Assembly (NCBI GenBank): GCA_900491605.1
Contig: UESW01003882.1
Coordinates: forward strand, 508,681 to 572,680
Source of the DNA: Calamus simplicifolius
Taxonomy: Eukaryota; Streptophyta; Magnoliopsida; Arecales; Arecaceae
Direction: 5' to 3'
Length of the DNA: 64,000 nucleotides
The notes beneath the pieces were generated by a model. It was not told the DNA's origin, ran no database searches, and saw only the letters and a program-made list of their open reading frames with translations. This document shows positions 12,199-26,004 of the stretch, piece by piece; positions within the stretch are counted from its first letter, which is position 1, and every line of letters starts with the position of its first letter. A program made the position numbers and the translations under genes.

Positions 12199-12600
12199 AT
12201 GCGGTGGCGACACGACACCCGTTCAACCGGAGTCAGAGAAGCGGTGACCGGACCTACACGCGAGGTCTTTCGATTGGAGGAAGTGACCGCCGAGATGTGT
12301 TATTGGACGAGGGGTCTCCGCAATCGGTCGACGGAAGTCTCGGCGTTATTCTTTCGCTTGGACGTCCAGTCGTCAAAACCCCGATGGCGACCTTTTTTTA
12401 GAGGTAAGCGTACCGCGCGTTTTTATGACGTAATCAAATTTTGTTCCGAAAAAATTTTATGCATCGCCTCTGATGCACGAGACCATAGGTTAGCATGGGC
12501 GCACGACCAGCTTGATGCACGTCTTTATGCAAAGGCGATGCATAAAAATATTTTCTTTGTTCTGGGTAGCCGTTGGCCAGATGGCTGCTGAAAGTGGCTG
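12199..12600. repeat. GC-rich island with foldback, possible MITE
   Basis: Upstream of the kinase promoter a GC-rich patch ends in an inverted repeat: TTTTATGCATCGCCT at 12455-12469 and its complement at 12533-12547. The inside includes GATGCACGTCTTTATGCA, similar to the hairpin arm at 1633-1645. The open frame across it has no recognisable domain, so I do not call a gene. No target duplication was established. Confidence 0.5.
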
Positions 12601-14177
12601 CTTAAAAACGTTAGGCACGTAACCAAAATTCAAATGGATCCTATTTTAATTGACTGGATCCGACTCGGTAAGACCAAAGTAGATTTTAGAAATTAAAAAT
12701 GCAAGGCTTTCTTCCTATCTTCGACGAGATATTGGATAACTCGATTTGTATGAAAAAAATCATAGCCCCATTATCTCTTCTAATATAAACAAGATTGATA
12801 TTTTTTAAATAAATTTTAATAAAAACTATATTTTTGGCTTTTAAATTTTTTGTTGCTGTAATTTAATTTCTTATATTTCATAAATGTTGTATTCTTGATA
12901 TTTAGTTCCATGGTATCAATTAAAATTGATAAAATAATTAATATATCAATGAAAAAAAATTATATGATATATTAGCTATTTCATCAATTATAGTTAACCA
13001 TGTATAATTGGTATCAGAAATGCAGCATTATTAAAATATAACGAATAAAATTATGATAATTAAAAAATTAAAAATTAAAATAAAATTAGAGTAAAAGTTT
13101 GCAGACCAAAAGCATGCTTTAGCCATAAATTTTCATTTGATCGCTTTAAATCTTTTTCCTTCTTTATATAAATCATTAATTAATAAAATTCTGAAATCAA
13201 TAGGTACATATGGCAAGTGGGACCATCATATTGAAATTAATAGCTAAATATGGTAAGTGGATATATCATATTGGTGGAGATTTCAATACTTAAGTGCTCA
13301 AATATTGATTGAGATCTGATAGAGAATCTGGAAAATTCTTAGTTTCTTTCTAAACTTTTCCATCTTTCATAAAGAGATAAACGAGACGTAAGTCACCGAT
13401 ATGCCTTGTATCTTAGAAAACTTGGCGTGGACAAAAAGAAACGCAATTGAGTGCTCGCAAAGCTCTGGGTCTCATGCAGCCCATTTGCACCAACTAATGG
13501 GGGGAATAAACCCTCTCATCTTGCCAGAGGATTGAAGGGACGGTGCACAAGTTGAATGGACGAATCGGAACTTCATCATCACAATTTAACTCTCATGGGA
13601 ATCTGTTGTCATTCCAACTGACTCTTTTCATCGAGAACAAATTGAAGGGATGTGGATATGTGATCACTAAGATATTATATACATTGGACAACATGAAGCG
13701 TTGCTGTTTTGCTCTGATAAGATAGAAAGGAGCTTATGCATCTGCATTAAATTTTCCCGTTTTTAAAGTACTGAAGCAAAGATTGAACCAAGTAATTTGA
13801 ATAATTATCAAATTTATGTTAAGGTTTACCTTATCTGAATCGAGGGCCAAGACTATTTTTGTTTTGGTATAAATTATTTAAGACTCGATGCATAAGGTGG
13901 AGTTTAAAGTTACATGGACTGTAAGCTGAAACACATCTAGAATCTTCAATATGCAAATTCATCAAAGTATTATTACAATCATATGCAACATTATTTTGAG
14001 CCACAAGCAAGAATTCTTTTGTTAGAGATATTCATAGAGTTCAAACTCAAATGCTAGACCACCATGATTAACCTTATTTAGGAAGTTCTGGTGCGAAAAT
14101 CGCTCTTCTTCATAAAACTTTGTCACTACTTGTCACTACAGGTTGGAACATCTTAGTTGATTGTGGTATCATCATAA
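12601..14177. other. AT-rich intergenic DNA
   Basis: I see no gene, RNA or complete repeat here. A moderately GC part near 13,380-13,740 has a short open frame without any family resemblance. Confidence 0.5.
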
Positions 14178-14182
14178 CATTT

Positions 14183-14572
14183 TGTTAGAATAAATATATT
14201 TTGAATAGAAAATTTTTAGTCCTTTGAGTAGAAAACCTTTAGTCCCACATTGGTTAAAACAAAAAAGGACTATAAGCTTAAAAGTACACAAAGCCTTAAG
14301 TCTTTGATTTTGAAGAAGAACAAAGCTAGTAGGTTCTAGTGGTTCTTGGGCTTGAATCTATAAATAAATTATTATTATTAAATAAATCAAAGATTGAGCC
14401 TTGGGGCCTTGATTCATGAATATAACTACCAAATAGTTATATATAACTATTTTTTTTGAAAAGCCACAAAAATTTGAATTTGAATGTCAAAGGACATGTC
14501 CTTTTAAGAGGGAAACTGTTTTCTATAAATTTAATACTTAATCTGAGTTTTTTTGAATATAGATTTCTAACA
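14183..14572. mobile_element. Solo LTR (390 bp) with 5-bp target duplication
   Basis: The element begins TGTTAGAA and ends TTCTAACA, perfect inverted termini with the TG...CA ends of LTRs. The 5-bp direct repeats CATTT flank it at 14178-14182 and 14573-14577. It contains the TTAGTCCCACATTGG-type motif seen at the start of many plant LTRs and a TATAAATAAA stretch. There is no primer-binding site or coding DNA inside, so it looks like a remnant of recombination between two LTRs. The parent family is not identified. Confidence 0.78.
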
Positions 14573-15356
14573 CATTTTTCAGGCTGCACTGCAATCAGTG
14601 GCTTGCAGTGTTCCAATGACATGGTACAATGTCACATTAGGACCTTGGTTCTCGAGCCCAGAGCAAAGGTGGAAGGTGGAAGGCCTTCTTTGATCTTCAC
14701 CAGTGGCTTGGCTCATGAGTAGGCAGCGATCTCAGGAGAAGCATCAATTCCCCGGTTGAGTTACAACCTCAGGTGCTACCCCCCACCAAATCCTTCAAAT
14801 TTGGGCGTGAAAAGCTCAAAGACGCCATGATTTCAGCCTATTCACAAGACTGTATACTTGAGATCCATAAATGGTGGTAGTCAGTGGAAGTTCTAAGTTC
14901 ACATTTCACAATCCTGAGGTGAAGAGAGTGGAAAACAATAGAAAAGGGGTGAAGATTCACAAGTCCAATGAAACAACGTCTGGACATGCAAGTTGCTCAA
15001 TTCTAATTATATCTCACTTATTTACCTGAATCAATAGCCATCAAAACTTATCAAAACATATGTAAAATACAATTGATTGAGCCTTGCTCCGGTAAACCTA
15101 TTACAAATATAACCTTGCTGTTGTCCTTCAATAAAGAATATCTGATAACCAGAATCTATAGAATATTATTATTCCAGTAATCTATTTTTTGGGTCTCCTG
15201 AGACAATACTCTTGAACACCCAGGGGAACGAAGCAGACCCCTCTCTCTGGAAATCTTTCAATGAGCCCCGATTACAAGAAGCCTGCACTGAATTGAATGT
15301 TTCCATTTAAATAATCTGAAGATTTCTATACCATGTGAGCCTTCGTTGGCTCCTAC

Positions 15357-18300
15357 TTACTGCTGACTGTGCTTTGCATACCAAAGTTTCTTCTGGCATA
15401 TTAACAGCTTCTCTTTATCTATGTTATATTCAGTGTCATGTTTCTGGCAGTTCCATCTAATCCCATCAGCAATGGTTGCTATAGCATCAATGAAATAGTT
15501 AGTTTCACGGATTATCACATATCCATTTGGGCGCAGGATCCGATCCATTTCAAGGAGCACATACTTCATCTCACATCTGCCAGAAGGGTAGCGAAGGTAA
15601 GGATACGTATTAAAGCATGCTGATGCAGTCAAACCCAGTGAATACATGTAATATTGGGAAGAAAAATCAGCAACATAGAAACCATGAAAACTAATAGAGA
15701 GTTTCTTAAAAGGGCAATAAAATAGAACAATAGTCAACTAGGAGGTTGCTTATTTGGGTGTATGATAAGAATCATGTGCTAGGTGACAAAATTTAGGAAA
15801 ATCTACCATCATTATTGCACAACTGTTTTGGTTAACATTTCAACAACTAAGAACAATTTGCATCGTTGGTGAAGTCATAGTGCTTCTGTACCAAGATAGG
15901 ACCTGCCCTGTACCCGTAAATATAAGAGCCAGTTATGAAATGAGCTTATGATGCTACATCTATTCCTACAATAGATAGCATCTCAGTGCCTTTAAATTGA
16001 TGACACATATCAACGTCTCTCATGTGCTGCTACCAGGAGTCATCCTTAGTTTCCTCGCTGGTAGTGTCATTGCTTAGTTTCTCTCAGAAGTTTTCCCTTT
16101 GGTGTTTGTTCAAGTTCACAGAAGCAATTACCTTAAGACTTAGAGGGTTGTATCACCTGAGCGAATGTTCCCCTCCACGGTGACAAAGCTTCATCATCAC
16201 AAAGCATTTTCAAACAGTGAAGTCCAATTTGGAAGAAGAATATAAGATCTTTTACATGCTATGCTGAAATTTCTTCCTATCTCTCATTTTGTTTTGATAT
16301 TTTCTTGTAAATGGTGAGTTCAGTAGTTGCTCAAGAGCTGGCAAATGAATGGGTAGTATGAACTTTGGGTGGTGGTGCTTTTTACAACAAAGTCATACAA
16401 CATTAGTAAAGAACAGAAACTCTGCTAAAGAACAGAAAAAAGAACAGGACTCAAATACTTTACCTGTGACTTTCTGCAGTAAATAAGCTGTCAAGATGCA
16501 ACAGGTCATATGTTCGAGGATAGGTTGAGAATGCCTCACACCTACAAAAAGGAATATATATATATAAAAGATAATTAACTACTAAAATCTAGTACAAGAA
16601 GTATAATTCCTGTTGTGCATGTGTTATCAATAAGTCCTGAATGTGTAGGTCATAATCCAATCTGGATCTGAACATTGGCATGCAACCAAGACAAGTCAGA
16701 TGCATAAATACGGGCTGATGTATGCCAGCAAGAATGCACTCTTTAGCACAAAAATGTCCCAGAATGCAAAATAGGAGGCATCTAGGAAATAAAAAAAGGC
16801 CAGCCAGTCTGTAGGAATAATGGTTACGATAGCTGGATGAAGAATTGACATTACATACATGAACATGTTCTGGCACATAGGAAGTCAAAACATAATCATG
16901 ACAAAAATATATAATTTCCATTACAAGGCAAGGAAAAAAAATGCCATGTTATAACAAGAATTTTACCACACTTTACACAGAGTATAAAATATGTGTTAGC
17001 TAAGAGTGACTAGACAGTGCCATGAAAAAGATAGTTGATAATATGAGCAGAAGAGATCTTAGAAGTTCTATATTCAGGATAATTTGCTGAGTGGCTGCAC
17101 GCATGCATTGCCTAAGAATGTAAGTTAGTTAACAGAACAGTGCCCAGAGAGGCTCATATATGTACTGCAGGAAATTAGTTTATAATAAAGCCTGCTCCTT
17201 TCCGATTTTGCCAGCATATCTCCAAATGCAAAAAATAATGGAACCTAGCTCTGAACAATAAATATTTCTAGCACTAAAGCTGTAACAAGCTCTCTTTCAA
17301 TGTTTTGATGAATAGCAATGACTCTTGAATCCCATCAAAATCAAAAGAAAGAAAGAAAGATGAGAGAATTTACTAGCAACAAAAAGAAGCCACTTCAGGA
17401 AAGTTTTGTATCAACAAAATCTTCAACATTAAAGGTTTACTTTTCATCAACATCTAGATCAGATGATATGGATATTGTATGGACTTGAACACGCATAGAA
17501 GCATGGATTTTTAATGGTTCCTAATTTACAGAACAAATTAAATACATCATGTTTGTTTTAATAAAGCTTGCTGCACATAAAAATTCACAATGTTCACAAG
17601 CACATATTTAGAACCATATGCATGTGTGAATGATATATGTATCAACGTATTGACTTACCAATCATGATATGTGCCAATCAGACCCCTGTCGTAGACCACA
17701 CCAAGGGAATTTACTCCATACGAAGAGACAACATTCATTACCCACAAAGGAGAATTGATAAGTGTTGCAGCAAACCCTCCGTACAATGTATTCATATCCA
17801 TAACATTTCGAATTTTATCACTTCCAAGAGCAGGAAGCAAGGTCATGTAGTGTTTCACCCTCACCTTCCACTTACTGTCATCATGCTTGAACCCACCAGA
17901 GCTCCCACTTGGAACCATGGAGACACGCTCTGGAGCTATTTGCTGCCGATTAGGCCATTTTGGCATAGATTGCAATCCCAACTTCTTTAAATTTTCACTT
18001 GGGGTAGTTATGCAAGGACGTAGTGGAGTATACCATGCTGAATCAGGATCCATACTGTCATCACATTTTGGTGGGTAAGAAGCTGGAGTGAGTTGATTAT
18101 AACAGCTATTATCTGCAGATTTTTGCCACACTGCAATGTCGTCTTTTTTGTTGTACAATTTGAAACACATGCTTGCTAGCAACTTCTTCAATTTGTCAAA
18201 ATCTGCTTTCTGTTCTTCCACTGTCGTGTTCCAACCACGCCATCGATTTTCATAGTTTACAGGTGGACCAGAGAGCACCCAGAAGCCACCAGGCCGAAGA

Positions 18301-21300
18301 ATTCGGTGTACTTCCAGCAGGTAAATCCCACCTGAAACATAATGACTGAAATTTACTGAGGTGTACATATGTAAACATCCAGCATGTTAAAACTATTTAT
18401 GCTCACACACACACACACACACTTCCCAACAAGGGGAACAAAAAAGCAGAAACCATAAGTATACACCAACTATTTATGCTCACACACACACGCACTTCCC
18501 AACAAGGGGAACAAAAAAGCAGAAACCATAAGTATGCAAACTATTTATGCTCGCAGATTATTTTTGAGAAATCTGACACATTGTCAAATGTATGAATTAT
18601 AATCCTAACAGTACATTGCACTAAAGGCCATGGAAAGATGAACATACTGGATTGTAGTATATTGAAGGTCAGTCCGCATGGGAGCATGCCAACTTAAAAA
18701 AGAAAAAGAGAGTTAATGCTTGTGGAAGATGGTTGTTATATGTCTGAAGCATAGAAGATAAAAAATGGATACTATTCTCACCAAGAAGTTTAATTATTTT
18801 AAAGAACTTCTTTAAATCATTTTTTAAAAAAAAAGTCACAAGTGCAAAGCAACTGATGAAATTTGACCTCCAATCCTTTTCAGCTAATGAGGTTAACAGA
18901 ATATTACTGTTCCCCATTCAAATGCATAATGGTCAGCATACATCTGCTGTATTTTTTCTTTCGGAATTTTCATTGTGATATCTGACACCTCAAAATCTGA
19001 GTTGCTGCTTGAGATGTGAAATTTCCCACTAAAGGGACAAGCCTTTCATGATCTTGCAAAACAAGAGAGAATGAAAATTACCAAATTCAGTCCATGGGAT
19101 AAGGCATCTGGAGCAGTGAGCCATATCAAATGAATTGGATGGGAAAGGAAGACGCTGAGTAGAGATGATGCCTAAGATTGCCGGAATGCCACGTTCAAGG
19201 GCAAACTGTACTTGAGCCTCATGATTATCTCTAGGTGCAAGAGAAACTGTTAAAATTCCACGGTCTAACAAATCACCTCCCCAACTTGCAACCTAATAAA
19301 GCATGTGAGTAACATGGTTAAAGTTTGAACATCAAATATAAATGTGGTTCATGCTGTTGGCAGAAATACAACATAATGGCTCTCATGAGATTGAACCACT
19401 TGGTTTAAGTAGTAGAAAATTGATGCATATTCAAAATAGGTAAAAGAATGATTTAAACACTACAAGCAATAATTGCTAATTGCTTCTACACATCTACAAT
19501 TAGAAGCATGGGACTAATGAACTCTCTCCTTACTGCAATATTTGATTATACAGAAGATTTTCTCATCCTTATTGCCAAATAAGGAACCATTAGATAATTA
19601 GATAATTAAAAGGATAATGTTCAGTTGTCGTGGTGGGCATGTCAGGATAAGCAGAAGAAAACCAGTATGCCCAGCTCAACTCAGGCTTGGGACTTCATCA
19701 GTTAAGGAGCTCATCGGCACTTGCACCCACCCTCAACATGTCCATTGTTTCAAAATTTATTAAGAAACATGGACCAAAAAAAAAAAAACTTTAAGCATGT
19801 GTAGCAGCAAAACTTCTAAGAGAAAGAATCTTTTGTACAAATGAGACGACCACAATCAGCATTTAAAGTTATATCATACACATAATAATCCGATGGGCAA
19901 GTAGAGAGTCAGCATGCAATCCCAAAGCTATAAGAAACCATGGACAATCAACTGATGCATGGGAGTTTATTCCCAGCATAACTATAGTCATTAAAGAAAA
20001 TACTAAAACAGGGGTACAGGAAGAGAATAAGAGACAGTGGTGTTGGTCTGACTGCTGTTGCCACGACTCAGCAATGTAAAATCTACCACCTCAAGAAACA
20101 AATTATCTACTCAACTCAACTCATCTAAGCCTTTTCCCAATTACATGGGGTCGGTTACATGAATCTGCTTCCTCCACTCTACTCTATTCAGGACTAAGTC
20201 GATGCTCAAATTATAAATAGTTATATTTTTTTTAATTATTTCTGTTTATGTTAGTTTAGGTCTATCTCTGCCTCTACCTCAAGAAACAAATTATCATGGT
20301 AAGTAAATAATGAAAAGCACAAACATAGCTGAAATAAACATGGCAATTCCTTTAAATGCTGAGAATTTTAAGCGGGCCAGAACTTACCCCACACCCAGTA
20401 TCAATGGCAGTCCGGACGGTTCCATCTTTCATTCCAGGAATCAGCTTTTGCATCGAGTCAACATAGGCACCAACTCCATTAGGAAACATGGTACCTCCAC
20501 CAGGGAAGTAAAACTTTTCACCTTCTTTTCTCAGCCAGTGTTGATTAGATTTCTGGTTGTTTATCCAGTCATATGGTACATTTCTGAACCATGTACATGA
20601 AAGGAATAAAGTAGTCATCAATTCACCAAGTGGTGACGCTACAGCTTTCATAGTCAATCATGAAGAAGTTAGGGAATAAACTACTCAAGGAGATGGCATA
20701 CAAATCAACAAATTGAAAATAGAGATCAAGAAATGATGACATACCTGTACCAGCACTCATCCCGGCTCTTTGGCCATCTGATTGGTGGCTTGTATCCGTC
20801 AGGAGGAGGCACCAAGCATTCTTTCCTTTCAGTCATTGGTGGACAATGACGTTCCATGAAACTAAGCCTGTAATTCCCATATTTCTTCCATCTCTGCCCC
20901 AAAAAAGGACACAGAATTAATAACAATATGCAATCTTCTTTCCAACACCATAAAATTTGGTAGGCACCAACAATTGCAGCAAAATGTAAAACAGCAATGC
21001 AAATAAATTATTTATGCGGATGACAGTGTTCTGCTTAAAGCTCCATAAGCTTAGCATACATGTAAAGATGCATTGTGCAGATGCATGCATACATGAGCAA
21101 CAAGATTAACAACCCTTTGCCCTTAGGTATGTTTGCATGTAAATAATTAAGCTCTACATAAAAAATCATCTTTGGGTCTGTTTACTTGCAAGGAAATCCA
21201 TGGAAGAGGAAAAAGAAAAATCAGACTTTTCCATGGCAAATGAAAATTATTCTAGAAAAAAAAAATTACTTGAGTTTCTAAATTAGTTAATTTTCTAACG

Positions 21301-21945
21301 ACACAAACACTCAAAAAAACTAGATTAAAATAAGTTTTCCAAGTAATTTTGCTTGCATACATATCCTGAGCTTAATAATATACAAAATCCTGGTCTCTTG
21401 AAAGAGTAATTCCACTTGGGAGATTCATATTCTAAGAAGCATAAAGCATTTGCATTAAATAATTTACAGCCAACAAGTCTTTTACATTAATTTTGGGTTG
21501 TCTTAGTGAATCCAACTGTTCCATTCATATCCATCAAGGGTCATATTTTAAACCAATGAAAGCTTTTGTCACATTGTATTACTAGAAATTTTCTTTTGAG
21601 TTTACTCAAGCCTCACCTTATATTGCAGCTTCTATAACTCAAAGGGAAACAAAGGAAAGCAGAAAGTATTTATACCTTAGGATCTGTGCATGGCGTGTAA
21701 TCTTGATAATTACCGCTACACTCAGGGAATGCAAGGTGCTTAATTTGAAGCGGAGCCACTGCAGTGTCCTTGTGAGGCTGAATCACTGGTTTCACACCCT
21801 GCTTAAAAAGTCTGACCCTTTCAGAGCAAAATATGCCCCCAAGGTAGAATGAGAATCCACATAAAACCATGAACATCAATACCATGGGGACTATCCTGGA
21901 ACTTTTGTCAGGATAAGCCCTGGGCCTAGGATCTCTATTCTTCAT
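15357..21945 (-). CDS. PMT20/PMT21-like: Putative methyltransferase of the PMT20/PMT21 (ERD3) type, complete, 598 aa
   Basis: Plant-specific SAM-dependent methyltransferase family that includes QUA2/TSD2, Golgi proteins linked to pectin methylation; activity of this subgroup is not established. Coding exons: 21676-21945, 20745-20893, 20388-20583, 19082-19292, 17659-18331, 16464-16541, 15357-15576. All borders are GT-AG and phases join to 1,797 nt including TAA. The N-terminus is a short basic cytosolic tail, then a membrane segment at about residues 18-39, giving a type II topology. SAM motif I is DTGCGVASWGG (201-211). Further conserved blocks are APRDNHEAQVQFALERG, MAHCSRCLIPW, ILRPGGFWVLSGPP (287-300), RNVMDMNTLYGGF and ILRPNGYVIIRE (539-550). 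Length matches Arabidopsis PMT20 and PMT21 (about 600) as I remember them. The start is the first ATG of the exon and matches the family N-terminus. No break is visible, so it is probably functional. Confidence 0.95.
18391..18551. repeat. Two-copy tandem repeat (71-77 bp) with (CA)n
   Basis: The unit starts AACTATTTATGCTCACACA and includes CTTCCCAACAAGGGGAAC. It occurs from 18391 and 18468, with a partial third start at 18539. The (CA)n run at 18404-18421 is longer in the first copy. It lies in the PMT intron between the exons ending at 19082 and starting at 18331. Confidence 0.85.
20108..20275 (-). mobile_element. 168-bp RTE-tail retroposon in a PMT intron
   Basis: Perfect 20-bp direct repeats at 20088-20107 and 20276-20295 flank the insertion. 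On the minus strand it ends with the same ATGTAATTGGGAAAAGGC block and (GTTGA)n-like tail as the copies at 7272 and 8598. The perfect 20-bp duplication points to a fairly recent event. It lies between the coding exons at 19082-19292 and 20388-20583 and does not touch a splice site. Confidence 0.85.
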
Positions 21946-24199
21946 TTTATATTCTGGAATTCAAAATCTGCAGGAAAGCAAGGCAATATAGTTTACAATG
22001 GTAAAAAGCGGAACTCGAAATCCTGACAATTTCCAATAACAAAATGCAATTGCAAACAAATTGTAACATTGCCACATACGGTGAATGTTGCATAAGCATG
22101 AAAACTTCCTAGATCTAAAAGTCATCTAGGCTGAATAAATAGCACAAAACAGACTGGGAGAGGATGGATAGGATCATGATCTACAAGGCCAAATTATGAG
22201 GAGGCATTTAAGGAACTTAAAATAGCTTCAAAACATGGCAATAAGAAGGATAAAATATTGCATAAGCATGAAGTTCACAAACAAAATTATGTGGAGAACT
22301 TCACAAACTTTTTTTTTATTTACAAGAAAAAGGTAAAGATAAACCAAACATAATGCATTCCAATTTAAATCCATCATGACACAGCCAAAAGGATGGAATT
22401 AATAAGGTACAATTTTAGTAATATCACCATGTCGACAAGTGCACTTTACGAGCAAGCCTCGTAACCTACCATAAACAAACCCTAACATAAATCTGGTCTA
22501 TAAATAGCAATGATGTCAAAACACCCTCAGCAGTTGATTATTTCACTTGCCAAACTCAGCACTTAATCATTTCAATATTTATGTTACAAAGTAAATAAAC
22601 AGGCATACAACATTCATGTGTTAAAAGTAAATAAACAGATTAACCCATAAATTTTAGATATATAATCTTTTACTACTGCACCAGATATAGGCACTCTCGT
22701 TAGGGAAGAAAAAAAAAAAAAAAAAAAAATCCTTAGTTAGAAATTGGCAAGATCTATCAGTTAAGATCTATCAGTTAGAAGAGAAGAAATTGACGTCCTA
22801 TCATAAATCTAAAACTTCACCACTTAAGTTAGATTTTCTTTTCCTCTCTCTCTCTGTCTGTGAGATAATGGAGGGGTTGCCTTCCAATTCAATAAGATAA
22901 TGGAAGAAGTATCAGAAAATTACTTCCTTTATGTTGAACAGTACATATCCATGGAAGGATCTGATAACCCACAGCAGAACTGAGATCCAATAACAGTAGA
23001 TCTAATTAATGAAATAGATCTAATTAATGAAAAGTTGAATCTAAAACTAGAGAATTTGACACTCCCAAAAGATAAATATCAGATGTTTATCAGTACTTCG
23101 ATAAAATATAAATATGAATTAAGACTTAGGCCGTAGAAATATTGCCTACAAAGTGAAATTGTTTAGCGATTAAAGCAAAGTAGAGAGAGGTGATGGTCAG
23201 CAAAAGGATCCGACTTCAGATTAAAAATCCCACATCGATAGAAACTGAACTTATTGTTCCTTTCTCTTAATCCCCACCATGCGAATTAAAAAAATCATAA
23301 ATGTTATATGACAGCTAAGTAAGACCAAACCCATAATCCAACATGACTTTTAAAGGTACTCAAGTGTCACTCACTAAGCCAAGAAACACTATGGATAAAG
23401 AAGCAATAAGAAACTCTAAAGAAATAATAACCATTCCAGATTAAAGAGGAATTGAATCCATAGACACAGACATTAGTCCAATCGAAAAACTTCAGACCAA
23501 CGCTCAACCATTATCAGATACTAAATACTACGTGGAAACCAAAGAAAACCTAAAAATGGGCCAAGTTAAATAAAAGAGTTTAAACAGCTCGGGATACAAG
23601 GCTCCTCAAGAGGGGTACCGAGCTTGGAAAGCCAGATTGGAAGAAAATCCGGCTGTAAAAGCCCCACCAGACCCAAGTCCCAGTCAAAATTCCACAAGCC
23701 CACTAGAAATAAATGCTAAAACGCAGTGAACACATCAAAACAAACCGAACAAACAAGAAATTCCCGTCCGATCATAGCCTCCCAGCTCTGAATCTCCAAT
23801 CCATTACGAATTAAGGACGACACCGCACTTGGATTTCCAATCAGAAAAAAAGAAGAAGATAAAATCCAGCGAACCCGATTCCCACATGAATCCCAGCGAG
23901 GCAATCGTTTATGATCCAACAAAATCACTAGCTCCACCGACAGAACTACAGGGTTTCCACGAATCCAATCAAAATATAACACATCAAAAACAATAAATCC
24001 ATCAAAAGAACTAGATAAAACAAGAAATCTCCCATCAATCGGTGCTCCCGGCTCTAAATCTCTAAAACAATCATGAATTAAACTCGAAAAAAAAATATGA
24101 ACTCCGATCGAAGCCGGATCTAAAGAGAAGTAGACCAAGAATGAATGAGAACAAGGCAATAAAAGAACAGCAGAGAGTACTTTGGAAGGGAGAAAGTAC

Positions 24200-24300
24200 C
24201 TCAAAGATCTTCTTCGAGCAAAGAATAACAAATGAGAAGAAAGGAAAGGGGGAGAGAGGCTGAGATAAGGAGGGGGCATGGTGGTAGTAGTTATAGACGA
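24200..24300 (-). promoter_or_regulatory. Probable non-coding first exon of the PMT gene, with a 28-codon uORF
   Basis: A CT-rich leader on the minus strand ends at a clear donor (exon end 24200, GT at 24199-24198). It can splice to the acceptor before 21967, 22 bases upstream of the PMT start. If transcription begins upstream of 24279, the ATG there opens a uORF that crosses the splice junction and stops in the second exon after 28 codons. The long unspliced frame from the same ATG reads into the intron and is not a gene. Confidence 0.6.
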
Positions 24301-24482
24301 GGAATGAAATGCTAGGGGTAGGGAAGGGCGCGAGATGGGACCGCGACGGATACTACGAAACGAACAAATCCCACTTCGCGCGCGCCCTCAACCCTCCTCC
24401 ATAGCTGGCCTCTAGCGGTGCGGCCCAACCCCACCCGACGCGTTTTAACTTAGTCGATGTGGCAACGCGCAAAGCTCAAATA

Positions 24483-24513
<31 letters not shown>

Positions 24514-25968
24514 CGCCTTAAATTTACCTATTGATTCATCAAACTTCATTGATAGAACAAAAATCTAATTAACTCAGTTGCTGAATCGAAACCACAAAGG
24601 CATATTCCAAAAACTAAAATAAAAATTAATAAATAATACATAATTTTAATTATAAGTATATCATGACATGCGAGGTCAATATCATAAATTAATTAAAATA
24701 AATTTTTAAGTAAGCATGACTCAAAATACAAAATTATCATCATATATCATAAATTAATCAAAATTTATCCTTGATCATTGACGTTAAAAGAATAACTTTA
24801 TACCATGATATGAGCAGTAATATTTTTTTTATTCAGCATCAAATTATATATATAAGTATATATAAAGCATATATTTTTTTAAAAATAATTATGTAATAAA
24901 AAATTATTATAAAAACACATCCTTTCATGGGCACCGCTACTATATATATATATATATATATATGACCACCCCGAGGTTACCGTGGATGCCAGCGTTGGGA
25001 AAAGGACGTCAACTGGAAGCTTTTAATGGAGTTAAGGCTTAAAAAAAAAAAAAGTTTCTGACATATATTTACTTCATATCACCTTAACGGACTGAGAAAA
25101 TATTAAGATGATGCTATGCCGCTATAAGATGTGCAATGGTATAAAATTTAAAAAATGATGTTAGAGAAAGAATTCGCAGAGGCATTAAGAATAGAAGATT
25201 AAAAAAAACAAAAGGAGGAGAGTTTCCTCTTTATTTTCTCACTCTCTACCTGCTTCAACGTTATCCAAGGGGTCTTTTTTCCATGCCAGCTGCCTCAAAT
25301 AAGATGGCCCTTGAGATCTTAACTGACGATTGTTAAAAAAATATTTGGTTGAACAATTTTTATGAATCAATATCCTTAATTAAAAAATTATAAATGTATT
25401 ATTAAAAATTTTAAATAAATTTATTTATTTTAATATAATTATTTTTTTAGAAAATAAGAGATTGATGTTGATAATTTACAATGTAACTAATGATCTATTG
25501 ATTTTTTAGCTATAATATAAAAGACATAAAATATTTTTATTTTTATATAAAAATATAAAATAATTTTATATGAACTTTTATATATAATATAATAATTTTA
25601 AGTTAGAATAAAAAAAAATAAATAATAATAATAATTTTATAAAAATATATAATTTATTAAATAAAAAGAATTTATATACTTAATTGGATTAATATTTTAT
25701 ATGATTGCAGCACTAAGCAGATAATATGGAAATAATCCTCTAAAGCCACTATAACAGACGTTATACAAGCATACATTAACAGCACCCTCTATTTTATACC
25801 TTGTGGGACCCTTGGTTTGCGTGTTGAAACGGTGGGCGTTGTCGGTGGCGTTGTCAGCGGCGCTGCAAAAAAATTTACAGATAAAATAAAGATGGTTGGT
25901 GAAACGCATTAAAGGAATCATGAAATGAGTTCGCAAATGGTTACCATCCTTGGAGGAAATATACTTCT

Positions 25969-26004
<36 letters not shown>

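Noticed and set aside
12199..12591. 130-codon open frame in a GC-rich island
   Set aside because: GC-rich DNA favours chance open frames. The 3' third overlaps a foldback and no family is recognisable.
23716..24279. 187-codon open frame on the minus strand
   Set aside because: It begins in the PMT leader and reads through a clear splice donor at 24200 into an intron; only its first 26 codons and two more after splicing could be a uORF.
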